Assembly: GCA_024752435.1 (NCBI GenBank)
Contig: CP103036.1
Span: 868,001-932,000, forward strand
DNA length: 64,000 nt
Origin: Allantophomopsis cytisporea
Lineage: Eukaryota; Ascomycota; Leotiomycetes; Phacidiales; Phacidiaceae
Direction: 5' to 3'
The notes beneath the pieces are model-generated. The model was not told the DNA's origin. It was given only the letters and a program-made list of their open reading frames with translations, and ran no database searches. Both the position numbers and the translations under genes were made by a program. Of this stretch, positions 55,260-64,000 are shown piece after piece; the stretch's first letter is position 1, and each line of letters starts with the position of its first letter.

Positions 55260-56573
55260 CTAATAGCCATCCAGAACCTCATTACGTATCAGTGGTCGAA
55301 GGCCTGCGCTGCGACCTCGAATACGAGGAACGGTAGAAGCTACAGATCTTGTGGTAGTCGAGATAGAACTCGAAGCATGGTTTCCCCCGTTGATGAATGG
55401 TGTAACCACTGGATGATCGGAGCCTGTAGTCGTTGTAGCTTCCACAGCGAGTGTAGCAGGTCCTCCATCTGCAGTGACCGTTGCAGTAATCAATGCAGTG
55501 ACGGTATGGTCGACAGTTGTCGTTACAGTATGATCGACAGTGACCGTACTTACAGCAGCTTCTGGATCCTTAGCACCAGTGCCTGCTGCATGGCTGCCAC
55601 CAGTGGATTGAGCGTGACCAGTGGTTGTGGTAGTCGTAAGTTTACCAGTAGCGGCGGGAACATTATAGGTGTTATCGGTTGTTGTGCCTGTGACCTGGTA
55701 TGCAACAGTGAGCTGCCCAGCGATAGCTGCGCTGTTGAGACTCTGGCCTTGCTTGAAACTAACAGCTTCCTTGACTGTGCTCTTGGAGCTTGTACCATTG
55801 AGGGCGATATCTATGCAAGTGGTGTAGATCTCCTCCTTTCCGTCTGGGAAACCAGTGGTGCCGGCAGCAGTTGGCCAGTCCCATACCCAGTAGAGTGTAA
55901 GATCTGAAGAGGTGCTGACGTTGGTTGGGATCTGAATATCATTTTGACACCAGAGGTCGGCACCCATCAGTTCATTCGCTTCATGTGGAAATTCAGCTTG
56001 TCGAGCAGTAGAGATATTGCCGCTATTGATTTGGTAACACTGTCCATCATCAAAGTTTCGCGTAGCAAGCAAAAAGCCTCTGCCATCGCCGCCACTTCCA
56101 TCCGCATTCCAAACCTTGTGAATTTCCAGAAGTGTATCGCTATTGCTTGGTTGCTGGGTGGCATACACGTAAATAGTGCCACGGTTTGCCGGCTTGCCTG
56201 GCTGATTTTGAGGTAAGGTAACATGTCCATTCTCTTGGTATCGAAGTGCGATCTGATCACCCGGTGAAGCAACTAGCTTAGGGCTGTCTGCGCTCTGAGT
56301 GCCAATGGTCTGGGTGCTCATGCACATAGGATCGGTTGTAGTGATGTTTGTTTCGGCTCTGCCGTTAGGAGGAAGAAGGTATACCATTGAGAGATCCACG
56401 TTCACGCCTGCTGCACGCTTGACATTGGCCCTGGAATATCCGGGTTCACCAACGAAGCTTCCATTCGTACCAATGACATACATCTCCTCAACCCAGGAAT
56501 GAGCGAGGACGGATGGTACTGCATAGAGGCAGATGAAAGCCAAAAGGCCACGGGTAGTACTCGAGAACAACAT
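55260..56573 (-). CDS. Secreted protein with N-terminal His after signal peptide (DUF7492-type, LPMO-like)
   Basis: One exon of 437 residues. The signal peptide is residues 1-24 (MLFSSTTRGLLAFICLYAVP then SVLA), with predicted cleavage directly before His25 (HSWVEEMYVIGTNGSFVGEP). A mature N-terminal histidine is the hallmark of copper histidine-brace enzymes such as lytic polysaccharide monooxygenases; a second histidine is available at ENGHVTLPQ. Other landmarks are VDLSMVYLLPPNG, several Cys (MCMSTQ, GQCYQ, LWCQND, YTTCID), and WVWDWPTAAG. From memory this wording fits fungal DUF7492 proteins. After about residue 270 the chain is a Thr/Val-rich low-complexity tail with repeated DHTVT, probably O-glycosylated; I see no GPI signal. 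Oxidative activity is inference. Confidence 0.75.
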   Translation of the reverse strand: MLFSSTTRGLLAFICLYAVPSVLAHSWVEEMYVIGTNGSFVGEPGYSRANVKRAAGVNVDLSMVYLLPPNGRAETNITTTDPMCMSTQTIGTQSADSPKLVASPGDQIALRYQENGHVTLPQNQPGKPANRGTIYVYATQQPSNSDTLLEIHKVWNADGSGGDGRGFLLATRNFDDGQCYQINSGNISTARQAEFPHEANELMGADLWCQNDIQIPTNVSTSSDLTLYWVWDWPTAAGTTGFPDGKEEIYTTCIDIALNGTSSKSTVKEAVSFKQGQSLNSAAIAGQLTVAYQVTGTTTDNTYNVPAATGKLTTTTTTGHAQSTGGSHAAGTGAKDPEAAVSTVTVDHTVTTTVDHTVTALITATVTADGGPATLAVEATTTTGSDHPVVTPFINGGNHASSSISTTTRSVASTVPRIRGRSAGLRPLIRNEVLDGY

Positions 56574-59398
56574 CGTGTCGTTGATATCGTGAAGGAAGTG
56601 TTTATATCTGATCCGAGTGTGGGTATTTCTTGTTTTAAATTGCTGGATCTTTTCTTTTTTGAAGAACCTTGAAGCAAGTAAAGAAAGTTCGCCAGCGAAG
56701 TGGTCAAAGATAAATTGCTTGTCTTGTCTTGTCTTGTCTTGTCTTGGGAATGTGAAAATACTCTTTTTGGGTTGTCTGAGAATGAAGCTTGATATCGAGA
56801 TGATTTTGGTGAACGGGGTTTATAAAGACATTGAAGAATGAGAGACTGAAGAACAGTAATACGACCAGCGTATTCGGACAAACAGCAAGAAGTGATTGAA
56901 CGAACAATAATTGATAAGATGAACAAAAAAGGAATGAATAGAATAGAACAGAATGGTGAAGTCAACTGCTATTATTGTCGCTTACAGCTCCAAAAGCGAA
57001 CGGTCGAGAATGATAATAGTACAGAGCCTCGTAGGATCTGTTCCTGACGCTGCGGACCATGTGCTTATTATACAACAATAGAAATCTGCACAAAGGGATG
57101 CGGCACAGGGATTGTTCCATCAGCCTACCGATAAGAACACTGCAGAGCAGTCGGGGACAGGTGAAAAGACATATACACACATGACTGCCTGGCGAGTATG
57201 TTCTTGTTTCAATCTGGTCAGACGAACAAAGGTCGCCGACGATTTCGACCGGTCTCTCAGCACTTGATAGCCTGTCACGCACAAGGACGATTGTGTTTCT
57301 GAGTTGCGATGTTTGCGGGGTGGCTACAAGAAAGCGCAGGGGCCATTGCCAGGGTACAGTTATGGACCCGCCTGTCGAAATCCTATCTTCAAACAGGAGC
57401 CACTCAGGGCTGGGTCGCATTGTGAACATGAGAAGTCAAAACCTGGTTAAAGAGGTGTAGAATTGGGCTGCCAGGGCCCATCGCTAAGTTGGAGGCGTGC
57501 AGTAGCCACGATGAAAAGTCTTAGATTTCACTTATTAGCTGGTCCTCACTCTCTGGCCACTGGTAAGGCTGGGAAGCGCGCATCCTCTCTCTCCTCCACC
57601 ACCTGGGCGCGAGTAGACGTGTGAAATATATGCACGGATCCGCCGTACTCGACCGAACTTGGCATATTGGCGCCCGCAGGCACAGAGGTTCGATGCACAT
57701 ATATTAATGATCTGTTCGACCCACCAAATGTGCGTGTGTGTTCGCGAAACAGCTCAAAGGTACAGTATAGATTGTCGACAGCCAGGCAATCACGGCCTCG
57801 ATGGAAAAGGAGCGCTTCGATGCACACAGTCCATAAGTGCAAACTGACGGCTTCTTTGTCACTTGATGAAGGAAGAGGTGATGGTTGCCATCGCAAGTCT
57901 CAAGTTCTTCGGGTATTCTGTCTTCGAGGCTGCATGTGCAGTGGTTGAGAGCATTGTTCGAGCGTAGATTGGAGGAACAGAGGCAGGTCGAGGTTTGTTC
58001 AGACGCGGTGATGTGAGTTTTGAAGCTGTTCCTGTATCAGAAGTCTCTCGGCTATGTAGTTACCTACCTAAGGTAGGTTCGTATGCCACCCCTCGGGTAA
58101 GAAGGCGAGGAGATGGGGGAGCAAGAGAAGGCCTTCTCAAGTGATGGTAGTGGATTTTAGTGATGGTCACAGCTTTGACCTTCTTCCGCGCACAGTTCGC
58201 ACTCAACCCGGACATCGCAAAACAGCAAACCCGCAAAACCCTCGACAGACCCGAATCAGACCTTCCTTTCATGAAAAGATTTTCTAGTACACGTCTGCAT
58301 TGTTTCTGTTGATCCAGGAACATTGGGGATGGCCCCTCGATCACGACAACTCTAACATCTCATGTTTATCATCATATAGGCACCAGGGCTACAATAATGG
58401 GCTTGTTAGAGAAGATCTTTTGACTTTTGTGTCTATCGCCGTGATACATCGCGAAGTGAGTTGCTAGCCTTACTCGGCATCTGTGGTGGGCCTTGCAAAA
58501 AGGTGGAGCGAGCGGCAGAGCCTATCGATAAAGCTGCTCTACATGTCTCTCTCTCCGCTGCTGTCTCATCCGATATTCACCCTGGCGCTGTCTGGCCGCA
58601 CCTCACCTCACCTCCTCAAAATACTGTCGAAGCACATCCAATTATCTGCATAACATTAGCAGAAACAACCTCTGCTAAGCTTTTTGAACAAACGCTCTTC
58701 TCAAACATCAACCATGCCTTTGATTGGAAGCGATACGCCAGCAGCGTCCGTCACAGGAGACGAAGAGTGGGCCCAGCATTTTATGGAACCAACTCGTGGT
58801 GGGAGAAATCAGAACGTATGATTATCGCCCATTTGTTATTCTATCAGATTTCGTGCTCATTATGTTGCTTGCATTGATTTGTGTCTCTATTTCCTTGAGC
58901 ATCGTATGCAATGTTTCTTTTGAATAAGCACTGTACAACGCATGTTAAGTTGTGGCGCATTGTGGAGCTGCCACAGGACTCAATCTGGGCTGTCGGATCT
59001 GCCAAGAGATTGGTGGGCTGGCCTTGATCTAGATCAGCAGATCAAAGAGGTAGTTCAAGAGCGATCTGAGTGTTTTGCATGAGTCTCTGAGATAGATCAC
59101 TTCCGTTCGTTGATTGCCAATCGAGCTGTGACGTTCTGTTTCGTCCCGGCTTCTCCTCGGCCATTCCTCAAATGTCTTCATAACGGGCACTTGAAGAAGA
59201 GTCGGATGATGGCTCGAACATTCTCGAAGTAGTGTTCGATCCCAAAGTTCTGACCGCTATATCAACGATGACCACGTACAATTGGTACCCAAGAAATAGG
59301 CCCACTGACATCAGAACCACCAGTATCATTATGACCGCAAACAAGATCAAGAGCTAGAATCATCTAAACCACCTAGCGCCAGCTTCGTTTGCTCGCGA
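56574..59398. other. 2.8-kb gene-poor region
   Basis: Begins with the promoter of the secreted-protein gene, including a cttgt microsatellite. Around 58062-58078 is the near-perfect palindrome acctacctaaggtaggt. A + frame at 58712 (MPLIGSDTPAASVTGDEEWA) and a minus frame at 59168-59350 with one hydrophobic segment are the only protein-like pieces; neither closes into a convincing gene. The true first exon of the metallo-beta-lactamase gene may also lie at the right end. Confidence 0.35.
56717..56746. repeat. Pentanucleotide microsatellite (cttgt)n
   Basis: Consecutive cttgt units, about five, in the presumed 5' leader or promoter of the DUF7492-type gene. Confidence 0.85.
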
Positions 59399-60465
59399 TT
59401 GAATCCCACAACATTTCTCATTATCGAAGATGACTCATTTGGAGAAGAGCCTCATATCTATGTCAAAGTTTATCCCGAGGTTCTCTTTATTTCTGATACT
59501 GGCTGCGATTCACCACGTCGAAAGAACCTCACCCTGACCTCTCTTCGAGAGTATTTGGAAACCTATCCCATAGCATCTAACGATAACAAACCTCTAAACC
59601 CCGGAAGCAAAAAAGAGTACTTGATACTATGCACCCATTGCCATTATGGTATACAAACTTGCCCGTAGAAGCAAGACATATTCACTGACCAAAACCAGAT
59701 CATATCGGCGGCATCGAGCAGTTCACAGATTCTCACTCCACAATTATAGCCTCTTCCCACTCCAAATCCTTCCTCCTCCACGACCTACCCACCCATTCCC
59801 TCTGTAAATATGTGCCTATGCGAACCCCAGAATACACCATCAGTTATTGGGCACGCCACCTCTCCTACCTATCTCACACTACAAAGACTAACCCCCCAAG
59901 CACCATCCCTCTCCGCATCCAAGTCCTACACGTCCCAGGTCACACTCCAGACTCCCTCGCTTGGTACGACATTGATGAGCATCACCTCTACGTCGGCGAT
60001 ACCTTTTACTCCCGCAAACGCTCCGAGATCGTGCCGGGCCTCCCGACCAAACCTGGCCATGTCCCAGGCCTACCCGGCTCGCAAGCCTCCATTCTCTTTC
60101 CGGAAGATGGCAATTGGATAGCCTACATGGCAAGCCTCTCACTACTCTTTGAATTTGTAACACGCGAAAATGAAGTCCTACGCCGCCAACACAAAAGTCA
60201 GAAGCCGAATGCGGATGCGGATGCACAAGGGGCCCCTCGGGTCCTCGTGGGTTCAGGTCATCTAACCGCTAATGAGGATGCGGAGAGCATGATTAGTGAT
60301 GTCATCACTCTATTTGTTCTGATTATTGGGAAGGCGATTCCGGTAGTTAGTAGTGGGGAGAAGAGAGGGGTTGTGTATGATTTCTGGCAGGACGGAAAGG
60401 ATGCTGCCTATAGTGTCATGGCTCCAAGGAGATTGGTTGAGGAGGCGAGGAAGGCCTTGGGATGA
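59399..60465 (+). CDS. Metallo-beta-lactamase-fold hydrolase
   Basis: Exons 59399-59648 and 59699-60465 join to build the metal motif HCHYDHIGG (HxHxDH), whose middle is split by the 50-bp intron. Later ligands are also visible: HVPGHTPDSLAWYD, HHLYVGDTFY, and SGHLTAN. The domain is thus complete over about 339 codons, and a di-zinc or iron hydrolase is expected. The substrate is unknown; glyoxalase-II-like or lactonase activities occur in the superfamily. The 5' end is unresolved: the frame is open upstream to a TGA at 59306-59308 but has no ATG, so a short first exon or an unseen upstream start must exist. The given start (a TTG before NPTTFLIIEDD) is only where the domain clearly begins. 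Confidence 0.85.
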
Positions 60466-62326
60466 GCGCCGTATGGCTGAGTGTTGCTATTGATATGCAA
60501 GGTCAGATTTGGCCCCCGCAGGATGTGGAAAACCTGGGGGATTCGATTGCTTATGGCAGAATCACATGCTTAAAAGATGGTTTCATGTAGTATATGCTTT
60601 GCCGTTAAATATAAATAGAAAACATGTCAATCTCGATATACGTGCAAAATAAATGGCACTATCGTCTGTCAGTGTTCTCGTCATATGATCTATCACAATG
60701 CCAAATTATATAAGGCGCTTGCTTAACGTAAAAAATGTCTTTGTTTCAGTAGTTAAATAATCCTATCCGTGGGCAAGTAGCAAAGATCTAATCCTTGGAC
60801 AAGTAACAAAGCTACAAAGGAATCAAATTCGTAGTTGCTTATCAGATTACTGTGTTGCGAGTCTAACAATGAAAGGCTCTCCCAATCCCCAACCCCTCAT
60901 AACGATATTGTTGTTTAGCCAAAAACAACAATATGCCATCAAAGACTGTTCGCCTCACATTCTGAGTCGAACTTGACGGCAGACTGACTACCCGCGACTC
61001 ATTGGCCGGTATACTAGGGTACCTACCCGTGCCTCATCCGCTAGTAAACTACCTACCCGTGACTCACTAGCCGCCTATTAATAGTTTCTTCTACGACCGA
61101 CTCTTTCTCTTGGCCAACACACAATGATACCATGCAATGCAAACGATGTGCCGTCCTGAACTACCCGTATTTAGACGGTTTTGTTCCGGTGATATGAATG
61201 ACGATGAAGACGATAATGATGACGAGGAGTACCATGATGACAGGGTATTGGCCTGTTGTCAAAGCTAACAGATCAGTCTTGTCAAACGCACGCTGAACTG
61301 ACATCTAGGAGTTTGAGATGAAATTTGGAGGCCTTATCATGAACAACCATCCATATTTGAACAGAAACATCTACGATCAAATCTTCCAGTCTTCCTTCAG
61401 TCCCCAGATACTCACGCTAGATATCCCTATAGCAAGTTTGAAGTACGTATGATCATATTACTTGAGACCCCAGAACATCCAACACACCTAAGTAGTATTT
61501 TTCATCTTCAATTCTGTAAGTGAGAGAAAGATTCCTTACTGCAACAGTTGCACGGACTTTACATCCAACTTACATCTATGACTTATCCGTGGTTCGGCGC
61601 CAGCTTCAAAAAGTCTCTCTTCTGCAACCCAATGTATTTTCTTCTTCAGAAACAAACAAAACGCAGGCAATACTATCACTTGTACCAACTCGTTCCCAAT
61701 TTTCATGGAAAGGCAAATGACGATATTGGTCAAGATGATGAGGGTAGAAATGATAACGAAAGATTGTATGATATCGAGGTATTAAGGTTTTGTAGTTATC
61801 GAATTGATCTAAGTGACCTTACAAGACATATCTCTTTGGGACTAATTGGTATGGGTATGAGGCACGTGGACGAGCAGGTTTGATGATATATATAATGTTT
61901 AGAAGTGATTGATAGCCCAAAGACGGTCTCGCCAGAAACTACATTCTGAGAAAAGATAATCGTTTCAACCAACTTGAATGTCCTGAAGAAGACAGACACC
62001 ATAAATCAACATAAAAGCCCCCAAACAAGAAGAGATGAATCATTTATATAAGGAGAAGACTAAAGAAGAAGTTGTACAAGCTTTTCCACTTACGACGCTC
62101 AAAGAGTTATTACAGCGTCAAATCTGTAATAGTATTACTTAATATTGATTTGCTAATTAGAAAGCCTGATGGTTTAACTTTGGAATAGGATTTGGGTTGG
62201 CTCTTTATACCTCTTACTGAGGAACGACATAGTTTACTCAAGCTCTAGTACACAGTAGTGCTTCATTATATGATAAGTTTACCTTGGATGCTATCTACAT
62301 ATATATCAACGGATGCATAATAATTT
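60466..62326. other. Gene-poor region with a small repeat and possible short exons
   Basis: Contains three copies of a ctacccg(t/c)g-ctca element (60988-61075). A possible small gene starts at 61194: an acidic 17-codon exon (MNDDEDDNDDEEYHDD) and a GT-AG intron to 61309, then 44 codons beginning EFEMKFGGLIMNNHPYLN. I could not extend it to a convincing end; open frames at 61520-61883 may be related or fortuitous. The rest is AT-rich. Confidence 0.35.
60988..61075 (+). repeat. Short imperfect tandem repeat, three copies
   Basis: Copies start at 60988, 61023 and 61053 with ctacccgcgactcattggcc, ctacccgtgcctcatccgc and ctacccgtgactcactagcc. Spacing is 35 then 30 bp. Function unknown. Confidence 0.75.
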
Positions 62327-63489
62327 TCAGTTCTCCCCGAATACCGGCAACTTAATACCATGCATTCCCTTGTAAGGAGCCGCCTCAGGACTCTTCCAAT
62401 CCTTCAACAAGTCTTCCTGGTCTTTCAGCTTATACACAGTAACCCCAAGAGGACGGCAGGTATCCAGCATTCTCTGCGCACTGTCACCTCCCCAACCATA
62501 TACACTCAAATCACCACCTGGACAAGCGGACATAGCACAGATCACATCAACTTCGGCGAAGAAATCAAAGTAATCACCAGGTTTTGCAGGTGAAGGTTCC
62601 CTAGTATCATTAGCCAGAAGCTGACAAAGAATTGAGTTCGAGACTTACATAAAATACTTGCCATCTTTGTTCAGGCCAGTTACTTGGAACACATTGAGGA
62701 CGTCGTGCACATCAAATTCGGTGAGGCCAAATGGGATCACTGCCCTGGTGAGGTTACTGTGGCATTGGAAATCGAAAGAGTCGCCGCTGAGGAGCTTGTT
62801 TACTGTTCGAGATTAGATTTACTCTCGGCCATCTCTACATATTGCGAGATACTTACCATATGGATCACATCTCGTACCCAGGAGATCGTGGCATCGTCCA
62901 CCGACTTCATCCACGCCATAGTCCTTCAAGCTGTCACCGATGATGGTGACCAGAGGGCGTAGATAAGGCAAGTTCGACCACAATCTATCACCGATCGATA
63001 CGTGAGATGCATGCAGTTGCCGAGTCCTCGCAGCCCAGAAACGTTCCCGTGGATTGGCGAGCGAGAAGATATTCAGGTCTGCGACCTGTGGACCATGAGG
63101 CGTTGAAAGACGACAAATGTGACCTTTTTCCAAAATCAGTTATGGGGACCAAATACAAACAACATCAAATAGATATATCCAAGTCCCTAGGAAATGTGAA
63201 ATTAACCTGGCTCCTGCTCAGGTGTCTCTGTTTGAAGATATTACACCTGTATCCCACTCTTGAGGTCGTCACACAATCATACCACAGACTCAATGGGAGA
63301 ATAGTACATACCGGCAGGCACAATCCACGCCTTTCCGCTTCTAATTGGAATCTCGAATTTTTCAATTACCTCTCGGGCACCGGCCTCAGATGATGTGGCG
63401 CCAAGTCGAGCGTAGAGCTCGGTGCTACCATACAACGCAGTGCTGTCTTTGGCGGGGTAGGCTGGTTGGGGATCGCGTGGGGCAGCCAT
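62327..63489 (-). CDS. DUF1989 / urea carboxylase-associated family protein
   Basis: Exons 63312-63489, 62857-63123, 62649-62802 and 62327-62600 join in phase to 290 residues, normal for this family. Landmarks: IPIRSGKAWIVPAG near the N-terminus, GPQVADLNIFSL, the metal-type segment GGRCHDLLGTRCDPYVN, HSNLTRAVIPFGLTEFDVHD, and near the C-terminus GDYFDFFAEVDVICAMSACP followed by GGD. Bacterial relatives sit beside urea carboxylase and allophanate hydrolase and act in guanidine or urea catabolism; the fungal copies are not tied to a pathway here. Conserved Cys and His residues suggest a metal site. The start MAAPRDPQPAYP is chosen as the only ATG before the domain. No signal peptide, so it is cytosolic or peroxisomal. 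Confidence 0.85.
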
Positions 63490-64000
63490 GATTTTTGTAT
63501 ATTTCGAAACAAAATGAGCAAGAAGCGTGCTCAACAAACTTCCAAGGTCAATTTTATATGTGATATCAAGAATGCTGTTCGCGCTGTGACTGATTGCAAT
63601 AAGTAACTTTGGTAAGGATGTTATCTCGGCTTAGCTTATCACCCCATGTTCGGGACATAGGCTCGCAGCATGAAGACGAGTCAATGGAAATCAGAACCCA
63701 TAAATCGATATACAAATATGTACTTCATTGAGAATTTTGAGGGTAACAAAATCTTTAGGCACCTTGTTTCAATTTCATTGTTTTTGTCTTTGGATATTAT
63801 CAGTTACCAGCCACTTCACTCATCATGCCCTTACCCGGCCTTACGTTATTACCACATGAATTTCTGTTAGGATGCTGTCGCTGTATGCTGATCCAACTTC
63901 CCAATAATTTTCTTACTTTTACCGATGCAGCAGCATCTCATCACTTGGTTTATCTTCTGTTCCTTTTTTCTCTCCTTTCCACTGTAGCAAGGATCATTAC
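63490..64000. other. Promoter region at the right edge
   Basis: Upstream of the DUF1989 gene, with no frame longer than about 66 codons. Nothing else is recognised before the window ends. Confidence 0.4.

Noticed and set aside
57546..57896. 116-codon minus-strand frame
   Set aside because: No domain, no neighbouring exon in phase, and a same-size frame overlaps on the other strand.

Overview
The window is nuclear DNA of a filamentous ascomycete. Genes are split by short GT-AG introns, many of them 45-110 bp with CTAAC-like branch sites. There is no operon structure, and intergenic spaces run from 160 bp to almost 5 kb. The gene set (Sin3, TAF2, an Rsc4-type bromodomain protein, ribosome-associated Hsp70 Ssb, a fungal thioredoxin reductase, a DUF7492-type secreted protein, fungal F-box proteins) fits Pezizomycotina. 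A leotiomycete such as a Botrytis/Sclerotinia relative is my best guess from protein wording alone; I could not test it.

Layout. 0-4.4 kb: SmG (+) converging on a small rhodanese/Cdc25-like protein (-), then a multi-pass membrane protein (-). 4.4-9.1 kb: a long gene-poor stretch in front of a conserved helical, serine-rich fungal protein (+, 9.1-11.4 kb), which converges on a disordered basic protein (-, 12.9-14.3 kb). 17.2-21.7 kb: thioredoxin reductase, a chitin-binding membrane protein and CKS1, all on -. 22.8-29.0 kb: an RSC4-type double bromodomain protein and the Hsp70 SSB1, both on +. 29.4-33.2 kb: a repeat-rich island with a 37-bp minisatellite, a small F-box-like gene, an inverted duplication of a decayed coding sequence, and an 18-bp tandem array that reads as hexapeptides. 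33.3-46.4 kb: a mitochondrially targeted RGG protein (-), CDC26 (+), TAF2 (-) and SIN3 (-). 46.9-54.6 kb: a fasciclin-domain secreted protein (+), a large four-exon F-box protein with C-terminal PDPW repeats (-), and guanine deaminase (-). 55.3-63.5 kb: a secreted protein exposing an N-terminal histidine (-), a metallo-beta-lactamase-fold protein (+), and a DUF1989 / urea-carboxylase-associated protein (-).

Most genes are housekeeping: splicing, chromatin and transcription, cell cycle, protein folding, redox and purine salvage. They do not form an obvious functional cluster. The least explained parts are the F-box/PDPW-repeat gene with a decayed extra repeat just past its stop, and the 32.1-33.1 kb island. 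Splice sites were assigned by hand from GT/AG signals, reading-frame phase and agreement with the protein family. Exon coordinates are therefore predictions, strongest where the family is well conserved.
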